A stretch of 64,000 nucleotides of DNA from Variovorax boronicumulans (GTDB taxonomy: Bacteria > Pseudomonadota > Gammaproteobacteria > Burkholderiales > Burkholderiaceae_C), in contig NZ_JAUSSG010000001.1 in assembly GCF_030812215.1 (NCBI RefSeq), positions 124,001-188,000 on the forward strand, given 5' to 3'. Within the stretch, counting starts at the first letter, position 1. Each line of letters starts with the position of its first letter. Under the pieces are notes generated by a model. That model saw only the letters and a list, made by a program, of their open reading frames with translations. It was not told the DNA's origin and made no database searches. The position numbers were made by a program, and so were the translations under genes. Of the stretch, positions 1 through 8,089 are shown piece after piece.

Positions 1-362
1 GGCCCGACCCACGATGCATTGCAGCTCGTGCACACCACGACCGCGGGCTCGGCATTGCCGATGAAGTACTCGATCTCGGCGCTCTGGTAGGCGGTGTTGA
101 GCGGCAGGAACACGTAGCCCGCGCGCAGCGTGGCGAGGTACAGCAGCATCGCCTCGACCGATTTCTCGACCTGCACCGCGATGCGCGCGCCCTTCTCGAG
201 CTTCAGCGCATCGAGCAGGTTGGCGATCATCGCGCTCGCGCGTTCGAGGTCGCGCCACGAGTAGAAAAGACCGTTGTCCGTCTCGACCGCGATGCCGTCG
301 AGGTCGGCGGGAAAGGCCGCGCGCAAGGCGGCGAACAGGTTGGCGTTGGTTGGCTTCTTCAT
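1..362 (-). CDS. matB: Malonyl-CoA synthetase (malonate-CoA ligase), N-terminal part, cut by window edge
   Basis: N-terminal 120 codons of an acyl-CoA/malonyl-CoA synthetase of the AMP-forming family; the rest lies beyond base 1. The protein begins MKKPTNANLFAALRAAFP and contains the family segment in which the enzyme takes its substrate loop and dimer fold (VEKSVEAMLLYLATLRAG, then FLPLNTAYQ). This is typical of MatB, which makes malonyl-CoA from malonate, ATP and CoA in the cytoplasm. The malonate assignment leans on the neighbouring malonyl-CoA decarboxylase and GntR regulator, since the catalytic motifs are not in view. A general acyl-CoA synthetase is the alternative. It lies 23 nt behind the enoyl-CoA hydratase gene and is probably last or near last in the same operon. 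Truncation is by the window, not by mutation. Confidence 0.8.
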   Translation of the reverse strand, partial: MKKPTNANLFAALRAAFPADLDGIAVETDNGLFYSWRDLERASAMIANLLDALKLEKGARIAVQVEKSVEAMLLYLATLRAGYVFLPLNTAYQSAEIEYFIGNAEPAVVVCTSCNASWVG

Positions 363-385
363 CGCTTCGTCTTTGAACCAGTACT

Positions 386-1159
386 TCAGAAATTCGGTGT
401 GCGCTTGGCAAGGAAGGCTGCAATGCCTTCGCGGTGCTCGGCGGAATCGGCGTAGTCGTAGGCCGTGGCGAGCAGGCTCTGCGTGGATTGCGCGCCGGCC
501 TTCAGCATGGCGAAGGTGCGCTTGTGCAGGCGCGCGGCTTGCGGCGCGAGCGCGGCGATGCGGTCGGCGTGCACCTGCACGGCGGTCGCGACTTCGTTGT
601 CGGGCAGCACCTGCAGCAGGAAGCCCGCGTCGTACAGGCGCTGGGCGCCGTGCACGCCGGCGGCCAGCAGCATGTCGCGCGCGAGCACGTCGCCGACGGC
701 GCCATGCACGAGCGCCGCTTCGCGCGGTGCCATGGGAAAGCCCAGCTTGGCAATCGGCGCGCCGAACTTCGCGGAGGCGCCGGCAATGCGAATGTCGCAG
801 CAGCTCGCGATCTCGATGCCGGCCCCCATGCAGGCGCCCTCGATCTGCGCGACCAGCGGCACGGGGCAATCGAGCAAGGCCTGCAGCGCGGCCCACACCT
901 CGTTTTCGTGGAACTCGCGCAGGCTCGGCTCTTCGAAGCGGAACGACGGGTACTCGGAGATGTCGCCGCCCGCGCAGAAGGCGCCGCCCTCCCCGCGGAT
1001 CACGATGCATCGAAGGCCGGCATCGTCCAGCTCCGCGAACGCCACGCGCAGCGCGCGCCACATCGCACGCGTCATCGCATTGAGGCGGCCCGCGTTCGAC
1101 AGCGTGACGACCGCCACCGCGCCTTCGCGGCGCAGCAACACAGTGCCCGCAGCCGTCAT
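386..1159 (-). CDS. Enoyl-CoA hydratase/isomerase family protein
   Basis: A 257-residue crotonase-fold protein, the normal length for the family. The first oxyanion-hole segment is visible as GGAFCAGGDIS (about residues 58-68) and the second as GACMGAGIEIASCCD, with a Glu in the position used for catalysis by hydratases. It would act on a CoA thioester in the cytoplasm; the substrate cannot be told from sequence. Its ATG (1157-1159) overlaps the stop of the upstream Bug receptor gene by ATGA, so the two are translationally coupled. Sitting between matB and malonyl-CoA decarboxylase, it probably serves the same dicarboxylate or acyl-CoA pathway, which is an inference from position only. Confidence 0.88.
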   Translation of the reverse strand: MTAAGTVLLRREGAVAVVTLSNAGRLNAMTRAMWRALRVAFAELDDAGLRCIVIRGEGGAFCAGGDISEYPSFRFEEPSLREFHENEVWAALQALLDCPVPLVAQIEGACMGAGIEIASCCDIRIAGASAKFGAPIAKLGFPMAPREAALVHGAVGDVLARDMLLAAGVHGAQRLYDAGFLLQVLPDNEVATAVQVHADRIAALAPQAARLHKRTFAMLKAGAQSTQSLLATAYDYADSAEHREGIAAFLAKRTPNF

Positions 1160-2139
1160 TCGAGCTTGGCGCCCGACGCCTTCACGACCGTGGCCCAGCG
1201 CTTGATTTCGGCGTTCACGAAGCCGCCGTAGGCCGCCATGGTGAGGGTCGGGATCTCGGAGCCGTTCTGCGCCCAGATGGCCTTGAGCTCGTCGGTGGCG
1301 AGTGCCTTCTTCATGTCGTCGACCGCACGCGCCTGCGCTTCGGCCGGTGTGTTCTTGGGCGCCCAGAGGCCATACCAGGTGGTGACGGTGTAGTCGGGCA
1401 GGCCCACTTCGGCTGCGCACGGCACATCGGGGAAGGCCGGGTTGCGCTTGGTGCCGGCGACCATCAGCGCCTTGATGCGGCCGCTCTTGATGTGCTGGGC
1501 CGAAGAGCCCAAGCCGTCGAACATCAGGTCGACGTTGCCCGAGATCAGGTCCGACAGCGCCGGGCCCGCGCCGCGGTACGGGATGTGGGTGATGAAGGTG
1601 CCGGTCTGGATCTTGAAGAGCTCGCCCGCCAGGTGGTGCGAGGTGCCCGAGCCGGCCGAGCCGTAGTTGAACTTGCCCGGGTTGCGCTTTACCAGCGCAA
1701 TGAATTCCTGGATGGTGTTGGCCTGCACGCGCTTGGGGTTGATGACCACCACCTGCGGCACGTTGGCCAGCAGCATCAGCGGCACGAAGTCCTTCTCGAT
1801 GTCGTAGTCGAGCTTGGGGTACACCGAGGGCGCGATGGCATGGTGCACGGCGCCCATGAAGAGCGTGTAGCCGTCGGCCGGTGCCTTGGCCGCGATGCTC
1901 GCGCCCAGCGTGCCGCCGGCGCCGCCGCGGTTGTCGATCACCAGCGTCTGGCCTGCCACCTTGGTGAACTGGCCCGACAGCGGTCGCGCGAAGGCATCGG
2001 TGCCGCCCCCGGCCGGGAACGGCACGATCATCGTCACCGGCTTGGTCGGCCAGCCCTGCGCGCGCGCGGCGCCGCAAAGAACGGCCGCACCGGCGGCGGC
2101 CACGCGCAGAACGTCACGTCGCTGAAAACTCTGGTTCAT
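1156..2139 (-). CDS. Bug/TctC-family periplasmic solute receptor
   Basis: A 327-residue substrate-binding protein of the tripartite tricarboxylate (TctC/Bug) family. The start at 2139 is chosen because GGAGAAGAG sits just upstream; longer frames lack this. The N-terminus has an Arg-Arg pair before a hydrophobic stretch (QRRDVLRVAAAG, then AARAQG), suggesting Tat-type export to the periplasm. The typical opening WPTKPVTMIVPFPAGGGTD follows the signal, and the ligand-loop motif with G-x-G-GT-H-HLA is seen around residues 165-175. No TctA or TctB membrane partner is in view, as is common for the very many orphan Bug receptors in Burkholderiales. Context suggests malonate or a related acid as ligand; this is inference. 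Confidence 0.9.
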   Translation of the reverse strand: MNQSFQRRDVLRVAAAGAAVLCGAARAQGWPTKPVTMIVPFPAGGGTDAFARPLSGQFTKVAGQTLVIDNRGGAGGTLGASIAAKAPADGYTLFMGAVHHAIAPSVYPKLDYDIEKDFVPLMLLANVPQVVVINPKRVQANTIQEFIALVKRNPGKFNYGSAGSGTSHHLAGELFKIQTGTFITHIPYRGAGPALSDLISGNVDLMFDGLGSSAQHIKSGRIKALMVAGTKRNPAFPDVPCAAEVGLPDYTVTTWYGLWAPKNTPAEAQARAVDDMKKALATDELKAIWAQNGSEIPTLTMAAYGGFVNAEIKRWATVVKASGAKLE

Positions 2140-2222
2140 TTGTCTCTTCTCCGATCGTTGTGGATTTTGCCGCCCCATGCGGCGTTAGGCGCCTTCTCCG
2201 CGCCCGCCTTGTTTTCGAACGT

Positions 2223-3689
2223 TCAGCCTTTTTTGAAGAACAGGCTTTCGATGTCTCCCGATACCGCGACCTTGCCGTCGCCCAGCCAGGTCCGATGCTT
2301 GTCGAGGCGCTTGAGGTCGTACAGGTAATTGACCATGAGCCCGTACGACTGCTTGTGCCCCTTGGGCGACGGATCGCCGGCCCAGTTCAGCCGTTCGACC
2401 CGTGCGCCGTTGCCCAGATGGAAGCGCGCAACCGGGTCGGCCGGCGTGCCGTCGACCAGCGCACGGCCCAGGTACTCGGCGGCGGCCTGCAGCAGCCATT
2501 GGCGCAGCGGCGACTTGGCATCGAAGGTGGCGGCGGCTTCCACGGCAGCAAGCAGGCGCTCCGCCGTGGGCGGCACCGAGCCGACGAGGCGGCCAAGCTC
2601 GGCCTCGCGCTTCTCGTCCAGGCGCGGCATGAGATCGGCGGCATTCTTTGCGAGCCAGGTGCGAAAGCCCGGAATCGGCGAGAGCGTGGCAAAGGTCTTC
2701 AGGCGCGGCAGCTCGTCCTGCAGCGTCTCGACCACGCGCTTGATGAGCGAGTCGCCGAAGCTCACGCCGCGCAGGCCGTTCTGGGTGTTGCTGATCGAAT
2801 AGAAGATCGCGGTGGTCGCCTTGGCGGGCAGCACCGGCACGGCCGCCTCGTCGAGCAGCGGCGTGATGCCGTCGCTGATGCGGTCGACCAGCGCCACCTC
2901 GACGAAGATCAGCGGCTCGTTGGGCAGGCGCGGATGGAAGAAGCCATAGCAGCGGCGATCGCTGTCGTCCAGACGGTTCTTCACGTCGGACCAGCTCTTG
3001 ATGTCGTGCACCGCCTCGTAGCGGATGAGCTTCTCGATCAGCGAGGCCGGCGAATCCCAGTCGATGCGGCGCAGCTCGAGGAAGGCGACGTCGAACCAGG
3101 TGGAGAAAAGTTGCTCCAGCTCGGCATCGAGCGCGAGCAGGCGCTTGTCGGCCTTCAGGCAAGGCAGCAGGTCGGCGCGCAGGTCGACCAGGAAGCGCAT
3201 GCCCGTGGGCTCGACCGCAAAGCGCTGCAAGAGGCGCATGCGCGGCGAGACGAGCGCGCGGCGCAGCTTCAATTCGGCCTGCCCTTCGTCGGGCGTGCCG
3301 ACCGCGGCCTGGTGCTGGTCGCGCGCGGTCTTGAGCTTTTGCGCATCGGCGGCGAAATGCTCGCTCATCAGGGCCCAATAGTCGCGGCGCTCCTCGGGGG
3401 TGGCCGCGGCGTAGGCCTGTGCGATGGCGTGGGCCCGGCGGCCGCCCTCGACCTCGCTCACGCGCGGATCGATCACGGCCTGCAGGTCGGCGAGCACGCG
3501 GCGCAGTGCGCGCGGCGACAGCGCCTCGTCGGCCTTGCGCAGCGTGACCTGCAGGCGCTCGGCGGTCGAGCGCTCGCTGGGCTTGGCCGCATTCTTGGGC
3601 CCGCTCTTCGCGGCACCTTCGGGCGCCACGGGCACCTTGGACTTTTCGCCAGAGCGCAGCCGCGCCTGGAACCATTCGGTCGCACTCAT
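2223..3689 (-). CDS. matA: Malonyl-CoA decarboxylase
   Basis: A 488-residue malonyl-CoA decarboxylase, converting malonyl-CoA to acetyl-CoA and CO2. The helical N-terminal domain spans about residues 40-200. The acetyltransferase-like C-terminal domain carries SISNTQNGLRGVSFGDSLIK (residues 298-317) and ARFHLGNGA (421-429), whose His424 matches the family's catalytic His, followed by a conserved SYGLMVNYLYD segment (448-458). The start at 3689 has AGGGGA upstream. It lies 46 nt downstream of the GntR gene and 83 nt upstream of the Bug receptor gene, in one minus-strand run. With MatB it forms the Mat pathway from malonate to acetyl-CoA known in rhizobia. Residues 15-45 are Lys/Pro/Ser-rich and probably disordered. 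Confidence 0.93.
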   Translation of the reverse strand: MSATEWFQARLRSGEKSKVPVAPEGAAKSGPKNAAKPSERSTAERLQVTLRKADEALSPRALRRVLADLQAVIDPRVSEVEGGRRAHAIAQAYAAATPEERRDYWALMSEHFAADAQKLKTARDQHQAAVGTPDEGQAELKLRRALVSPRMRLLQRFAVEPTGMRFLVDLRADLLPCLKADKRLLALDAELEQLFSTWFDVAFLELRRIDWDSPASLIEKLIRYEAVHDIKSWSDVKNRLDDSDRRCYGFFHPRLPNEPLIFVEVALVDRISDGITPLLDEAAVPVLPAKATTAIFYSISNTQNGLRGVSFGDSLIKRVVETLQDELPRLKTFATLSPIPGFRTWLAKNAADLMPRLDEKREAELGRLVGSVPPTAERLLAAVEAAATFDAKSPLRQWLLQAAAEYLGRALVDGTPADPVARFHLGNGARVERLNWAGDPSPKGHKQSYGLMVNYLYDLKRLDKHRTWLGDGKVAVSGDIESLFFKKG

Positions 3690-3735
3690 CGATGGACTCC
3701 CCTGTAGATGGGTTCGGGCGCGCCGCGGCAAATGG

Positions 3736-4404
3736 TCACGGCATCACCCTGGATTTCTGTTGCCGCGCGACTTCGCGCAGCGCTTCGCGCTGCCGCGTCA
3801 GGTGCGTGCGCATGGCGGCATCGGCACCTTCGCTGTCGCGCGCCTTGAGGGCGGCGAACACAGCCAGGTGCTCCGACAGGCTCTGGTCGAGCCGGCCCGG
3901 CGCATGCAGTTGCTGCAGGCGCGCGAGTTTCAAGATCTTGCGCAGGTCGCCGATCACCTGCGCGAGCCACCGGTTGTCGGCGAGCTTGATGATCGCCTCG
4001 TGAATGACGTGGTTGGTGGCGTAGTAGTCGTTGATGCGGCGCGCCTTGGCGTGGCGCTCCAGGCGTTCGTGCAGCGCGTCGAGTTCGTGCAGCTCCGCAT
4101 CGCTGGCGTTGCGGGCGGCCTCGTAGGCGCAACGGCCTTCGAGCAGCGCGATCACAGGGAAGATCTCGTCGAGGTCGCGCTCTGTCACCTCGTTGACGAA
4201 GCAGCCGCGCCGCGGTTCGTGCCGGAGCAACCCTTCGGCGGTGAGCACCTTGAGCGCCTCGCGCAGCGGCGTGCGGGAGATGGAGAGCCGCTCGCACAGC
4301 GCCACCTCGTCAAGGAAACTGCCCGGCGCCAGCGCCCCCTCGAAGATCTGCTCGCGCAGCGTCGCGGCGACTTCGTCGTGCAGGGAGTTGGGGACCAGGC
4401 GCAT
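3736..4404 (-). CDS. GntR-family (FadR-type, FCD) transcriptional regulator, MatR-like
   Basis: A 222-residue regulator with an N-terminal winged helix (residues about 8-72, including LSISRTPLREALKVLTAEG) and an all-helical FCD effector domain (about 80-210) with metal-binding style His and Asp/Glu positions such as HVIHEAI. FCD-type GntR proteins usually bind a small organic acid. As first gene of the malonate locus it is the likely local regulator, matching MatR of the rhizobial mat operon in role. The upstream region carries phased GTAATT repeats and a perfect palindrome that make a plausible autoregulatory operator. The malonate effector is an inference from gene order. Confidence 0.88.
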   Translation of the reverse strand: MRLVPNSLHDEVAATLREQIFEGALAPGSFLDEVALCERLSISRTPLREALKVLTAEGLLRHEPRRGCFVNEVTERDLDEIFPVIALLEGRCAYEAARNASDAELHELDALHERLERHAKARRINDYYATNHVIHEAIIKLADNRWLAQVIGDLRKILKLARLQQLHAPGRLDQSLSEHLAVFAALKARDSEGADAAMRTHLTRQREALREVARQQKSRVMP

Positions 4405-4438
4405 GGAGATGGGGACTCTCGACCGTGGGTGGTTTGGC

Positions 4439-4464
4439 GTAATTTCCTGTAATTACGCGTAATT
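4439..4464. promoter_or_regulatory. Candidate GntR operator with three phased GTAATT repeats
   Basis: GTAATT occurs at 4439-4444, 4449-4454 and 4459-4464, exactly one helical turn (10 bp) apart, and the last two form the perfect palindrome AATTACGCGTAATT at 4451-4464. The site lies 35-60 bp upstream of the GntR start, in an AT-rich island within GC-rich DNA. It probably overlaps the promoter of the mat locus. Binding by the adjacent regulator is inferred. Confidence 0.55.
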
Positions 4465-4567
4465 GTGAGCGCGCAAACAATGTGGCGCAAGTGTCACGGG
4501 CGCCCCGCGCGGCCCGTGATTACCCTGAGATCGCCCGCAGCGCCCGGGTCGCCCCGGGGCGCTCAAC

Positions 4568-5392
4568 TCAGGCGCGTGCGGTGACCGCCTTCGAGCGACC
4601 GAACCAGAACCACAGCGCGATGCCGGCAATCACCATCGGCACGCTGAGCCATTGCCCCTGGCTCAGGCTCAAGGCCCGGAGGCCGAGGAAGTCGTCGGGC
4701 TCGCGGAAGTACTCGGCAAAGAAGCGCAGCGCGCCGTAGCCGATCAGGAACACCGCGGCCACCTGCCCTTGCTTGCGTTCCTTGCGCGCATAGAGCCACA
4801 TGATCACGAACAGCAGCAGGCCTTCGAGCAGGAACTGGTAGATCTGCGAGGGATGGCGCGGCAGCATCGAGCCGCTTTGCGGAAACACCATGCCCCAAGG
4901 CAAGTCGGGGCTGCTGAAACGGCCCCAGAGTTCGCCGTTGATGAAGTTGCCCACGCGGCCCGCGGCGAGGCCGGTCGGCACGCAAGGCGCAACGAAGTCC
5001 ATCACCTGCCAGAACGGCCGCGCGCGCGAACGCGAGAACCACACCATCGCGCCGATCACCCCCAGCATGCCGCCGTGGAAGCTCATGCCGCCCTGCCAGA
5101 CGTAGAGGATTTCCAGCGGATGCGTGAGATAGAACTCGGGCTTGTAGAACAGGCAGTAGCCCAGGCGCCCGCCGACGATGACGCCCATCACGCCGAGGAA
5201 AAGGATGTCCTCGATGTCCTTGCGCTGCCAAGCGCCCTGCCCGACCAGCGAGCGGTACGGCTCATGGTGCAGGCGGCGCGTGCCGAGGAAATAGAACAGC
5301 GCGAAGGCCGCTAAATAAGTCAGGCCATACCAATGGATGGCGACGGGCCCCAACTGCAAGGCGATGGGATTGATCTGCGGATACATGAGCAT
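4568..5392 (-). CDS. lgt: Prolipoprotein diacylglyceryl transferase
   Basis: A 274-residue inner-membrane enzyme that moves diacylglycerol from phosphatidylglycerol to the lipobox Cys of prolipoproteins, the first step of lipoprotein maturation. The opening [21 protein letters not shown] is typical, several transmembrane helices follow, and the family's key segments are clear: [11 protein letters not shown] around residues 100-110 and [14 protein letters not shown] around 138-151, containing the invariant Arg and Asn of the active site. Length agrees with the family. The start is uncertain by two codons (a second Met at 5386); no strong ribosome site is seen. It supplies the modification needed by the lipoproteins at 28018, 41968 and 62153. 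Confidence 0.95.
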   Translation of the reverse strand: MLMYPQINPIALQLGPVAIHWYGLTYLAAFALFYFLGTRRLHHEPYRSLVGQGAWQRKDIEDILFLGVMGVIVGGRLGYCLFYKPEFYLTHPLEILYVWQGGMSFHGGMLGVIGAMVWFSRSRARPFWQVMDFVAPCVPTGLAAGRVGNFINGELWGRFSSPDLPWGMVFPQSGSMLPRHPSQIYQFLLEGLLLFVIMWLYARKERKQGQVAAVFLIGYGALRFFAEYFREPDDFLGLRALSLSQGQWLSVPMVIAGIALWFWFGRSKAVTARA

Positions 5393-5449
5393 CCGCGGAT
5401 TGTGCCCGCGCCGAATGTCGCGGCCGGCACGGGGACATTCAGGGCAATG

Positions 5450-5719
5450 TCAGCGCCCGAACTTCCACCACAGGAACCCCGCCACCACGGCCGGCACCGC
5501 GAAGATCAGCAGAAAGATCGGCAGTTCCTCGGCCACCGAGTACCCCGCCTTGATCACGCCCACCGCCATGTTGATGCCGGCGCCTATGAACCAAGCCGGA
5601 ATGAACCACTTGGCGGCGGTGGCCAGCGCCAGCGAAGAGCCGTCGCCGACGAAGCGGCTGGCCAGAAGAAACACCACCAGCAGCACGAAGCCGCCGCCCA
5701 TCACCATGACTGTGTGCAT
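5450..5719 (-). CDS. Small conserved membrane protein
   Basis: An 89-residue protein with two or three hydrophobic segments: about residues 3-20 (GGGFVLLVVFLLASRF), 30-50 (WFIPAWFIGAGINMAVGV) and 62-82 (LPIFLLIFAVPAVVAGFLWW). It ends in a basic KFGR. The start at 5719 has a good GGAGGA ribosome site 7 nt away; longer versions of the frame do not. It lies 32 nt after the SDR gene and 57 nt before lgt on the same strand, so it may be part of that transcript. I do not recognise a functional family; an inner-membrane location is the only thing the sequence supports. Confidence 0.75.
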   Translation of the reverse strand: MHTVMVMGGGFVLLVVFLLASRFVGDGSSLALATAAKWFIPAWFIGAGINMAVGVIKAGYSVAEELPIFLLIFAVPAVVAGFLWWKFGR

Positions 5720-5751
5720 ATGCGTTGTCCTCCGGGCGCGATCTTGCGGGA

Positions 5752-6525
5752 TCAGCGGGTGGTGTAGCCACCGTTGGCAAAAATCGTCTGGCCGGTGATC
5801 CACCAGCCTTCGGTGACCAGGAAGCGCACGATGGGCGCGATGTCCTCGATGTCGGTCAGGCCCTTCTTGGAGAACTTGCTGAGCGCCGCGGCGCTGCTGT
5901 GGTACTCGACGGCTTCCTTGCTCTCCTGGCCGTAGAAGAACGGCGTGTCCATCGGGCCGGGGCCGATGCCGTTGACCGAGATGCCGCGGTCGCCGAACTC
6001 CTTGGAGGCTGCGCGGGTGTAGTGCTCCACGGCGGCCTTGGAGCCCGGGTAGATCGAATAGAACGGGGTGTAGGCCGCCAGCAGCGAGCTCACGATCGTC
6101 ACGATGCTGCCGCCGTCGGCCATCGTGCGGCCGGCCTGCTGGATGAAGAAGAACGCGGCCTTGGCGTTGGCATCGAAGCTCTTGTCGTAGTCGGCCTCGG
6201 TCACGTCGAGGATCGGCTTCTTGATGACCACGCCCGCGGTGTTGATCGCGATGTCGACCTGCCCGAAGTGCTTCACGGCCTGGTCGAACAGCTTGACGTT
6301 GTTCTCCACCACCGAGAGATCGCCCTGCACCAGCAGCGTGTCGGCGCCCTTGGCCTTGAGCGCGGCGGCGGTTTTCTCGGCATCGCCGCGCGAGGCGTCG
6401 CTGTTGTAGTGGATGGCGATGCCGCGGGCGCCGCCGTCGACAAACTGGTGGCCGATGAGTGCGCCGAGGTTCTTGCCACCGCCGGCGATGACGGCGACCT
6501 TGTTCTTGAGGGTGCGTGCGGACAT
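5752..6525 (-). CDS. Short-chain dehydrogenase/reductase (SDR) oxidoreductase
   Basis: A 257-residue classical SDR. The nucleotide-binding loop is GGGKNLGALIG (residues 15-25), a variant of the usual TGxxxGxG. The NAG-like motif appears as NTAG (95-98), and the catalytic set is Ser146 or Ser147, Tyr159 and Lys163 (YPGSK). The C-terminal GxTIFANGGY is typical. It would reduce or oxidise a carbonyl or alcohol with NAD(P)(H); the substrate is unknown. The start at 6525 has AGGAG upstream. It is divergent from the LysR gene at 6661, the usual layout of a LysR regulator and its target. Confidence 0.9.
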   Translation of the reverse strand: MSARTLKNKVAVIAGGGKNLGALIGHQFVDGGARGIAIHYNSDASRGDAEKTAAALKAKGADTLLVQGDLSVVENNVKLFDQAVKHFGQVDIAINTAGVVIKKPILDVTEADYDKSFDANAKAAFFFIQQAGRTMADGGSIVTIVSSLLAAYTPFYSIYPGSKAAVEHYTRAASKEFGDRGISVNGIGPGPMDTPFFYGQESKEAVEYHSSAAALSKFSKKGLTDIEDIAPIVRFLVTEGWWITGQTIFANGGYTTR

Positions 6526-6623
6526 GGAATGAACTCCTGTTGAAAAAAAGCGTGGATGTGTGACGGGAAACCCCAGTCTATTGATTGAAAGCACCCAGAT
6601 AAAGCGATCGAGCGGCGCTAGAC

Positions 6624-6643
6624 TGTTCAGGAATTCACGAACA
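6624..6643. promoter_or_regulatory. Candidate LysR operator between SDR and LysR genes
   Basis: Perfect inverted repeat TGTTC (6624-6628), ten bases, GAACA (6639-6643), just 17 bp upstream of the LysR ATG. The dyad has the size expected for a LysR box and lies in the 135-bp divergent promoter region, which fits autorepression plus control of the SDR gene. Binding is inferred. Confidence 0.45.
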
Positions 6644-6660
6644 ATCGCGGTAACACCTCC

Positions 6661-7605
6661 ATGGACCGCATCGACCTGCTCAAGGTCTTTCTCAGCGTCG
6701 CCGAAACCGGCAGCTTCACCCGTGCGGCCGACCGCCTCGCGCTGCCGCGCGCCGCCATCTCCACGGCGGTGCAGCAGCTCGAAGCGCGGCTGGGTTCGCG
6801 CCTCCTGCACCGGACCACGCGGCGCGTCGGCCTCACGCCCGACGGCGAAGCGCTGCTGGAGCGCGCCCGCGCGCTCGTCACCGACATGGAGGACATCGAG
6901 CAGCAGTTCCTGCCGGCACACAGCAACGTGAGCGGGCGGCTCAAGGTCGATGTGCCGAGCCGCATCGCGCGGCTACTCATCGCGCCGGCGCTGCCGGATT
7001 TCTTCGCGCGCTTCCCGGCCATCGAGCTGGAGCTGGGTTCGAGCGACCGCGCGGTGGACCTCGTGCTCGAAGGCGTCGATTGCGCCCTGCGCGTCGGGCC
7101 GCTGGCCAGCAGCAGCCTGGTGGCTCGGCCGCTCGGGCACTTCACGCTGATCAACTGCGCGAGCCCCGCCTATCTCGCGCGCCACGGCACGCCGCAAACG
7201 CCGGCCGATCTGCCCGCGCACATCGCGGTCAACTACGCCTCACCGACCAGCGGCCGCGCCGCGCCGTGGGAATGGCAGCACGATGGCGAGACCGCAACCC
7301 TGCGAATGCGCAGCCAGGTAGCCGCCAACAATGCCGAGACCTACATCGCCTGCGCGCTGGCGGGGCTGGGGCTGATCCAGATCCCGGCTTATGACGTGCG
7401 CGGGCACCTCGCGGCCGGCGAGCTGGTCGAGGTGCTGCCAGAGACGCGCGCCGAGCCGCTGCCGGTGCAACTGGTGTACCCGCACCGGCGCAACCTCTCG
7501 CGGCGGATGCAGGCTTTTGCCGGATGGCTCGAGACGCTGCTCGCCGAATCGCTCGACAAGCCTGTCAGCGCTCGCTCTTCGCCCGGCCGTAAGGCACGGT
7601 CTTGA
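6661..7605 (+). CDS. LysR-family transcriptional regulator
   Basis: A 314-residue LysR regulator with the N-terminal helix-turn-helix in residues about 1-60 (LLKVFLSVAETGSFTRAADR, then PRAAISTAVQQLE) and the periplasmic-binding-like effector domain after about residue 90. Style and length match the CrgA/DmlR-like subgroup that is abundant in Comamonadaceae. It is divergent from the SDR gene, its most likely target, with an inverted repeat between them. Its last 41 nt overlap the convergent secreted-protein gene at 7565-8089; the C-terminal tail is Arg/Ser-rich (SARSSPGRKARS) and may have been gained by read-through into that gene. Confidence 0.9.
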   Translation: MDRIDLLKVFLSVAETGSFTRAADRLALPRAAISTAVQQLEARLGSRLLHRTTRRVGLTPDGEALLERARALVTDMEDIEQQFLPAHSNVSGRLKVDVPSRIARLLIAPALPDFFARFPAIELELGSSDRAVDLVLEGVDCALRVGPLASSSLVARPLGHFTLINCASPAYLARHGTPQTPADLPAHIAVNYASPTSGRAAPWEWQHDGETATLRMRSQVAANNAETYIACALAGLGLIQIPAYDVRGHLAAGELVEVLPETRAEPLPVQLVYPHRRNLSRRMQAFAGWLETLLAESLDKPVSARSSPGRKARS

Positions 7606-8089
7606 GGAGGTGGAACTCGCCGTCGCGCAGTTCATGGAACTCGACCACGTCCCTGCCGTTTTCGCGGTCCATGGTGCCCGCCTGAACCAGCAGCCGGCTT
7701 GACAGCCGGTAGATAAGCTCCTGCCCATCCTCCTTCTCGAACTCCGGCTTCAGCGGATAGACGCTCATGACCGCGCCGGGCATCGGTATGGCGCGCCCGG
7801 TCGACGCATCGATCACCGCGCCGACGTTGCAGCCACCGGTGCCGCAGCCCCAACGCGCCACGATGTAGCGGCCGGCGAACTCTGGCTTGCCGTTGGCGAT
7901 GGCGTCTCGCAAACGCGTGCGGTAGGAGCGGGAGAACTCGTCGTCCATCACCAGCGGGTGATTGCGCCCGGTGTACGGCGCCTCGGCCGGGTAGTCCTTG
8001 AACTGAGGCGTGGCCGGCGGCGTTTGCGCGCTGACGGCAGCGGCATGCAACAGGACGGCCGCCAGAGCAGCGCCAAGAATCTTCTTCAT
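7565..8089 (-). CDS. Predicted secreted protein of unknown function
   Basis: A 174-residue protein with a clear Sec signal peptide (MKKILGAALAAVLLHAAAVSAQT, cleavage near AQT). The mature part has a WGCGTGGCN stretch (about residues 80-88) with two Cys that could form a disulfide. It continues with GAVIDASTGRAIPMP, a form seen in conserved proteobacterial secreted proteins without known function. The ribosome site GAAGGAGGAG is among the best in the window. Its ATG overlaps the stop of the LysR gene at 8086 by ATGA, so it is translated from the LysR message. Its 3' end overlaps the convergent LysR gene at 6661-7605. Confidence 0.78.
   Translation of the reverse strand: MKKILGAALAAVLLHAAAVSAQTPPATPQFKDYPAEAPYTGRNHPLVMDDEFSRSYRTRLRDAIANGKPEFAGRYIVARWGCGTGGCNVGAVIDASTGRAIPMPGAVMSVYPLKPEFEKEDGQELIYRLSSRLLVQAGTMDRENGRDVVEFHELRDGEFHLLKTVPYGRAKSER

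Noticed and set aside
386..2077. A longer frame joining the enoyl-CoA hydratase to an upstream Arg/Gly-rich stretch, as if a fusion
   Set aside because: The upstream part is a frame-shifted reading of the Bug receptor gene. The hydratase has its own ATG overlapping the receptor stop.
4536..4565. GC-rich inverted repeat GCGCCC/GGGCGC next to lgt as terminator
   Set aside because: The stem is short with a long loop and lacks a U-run on either strand; it may be chance in GC-rich sequence.
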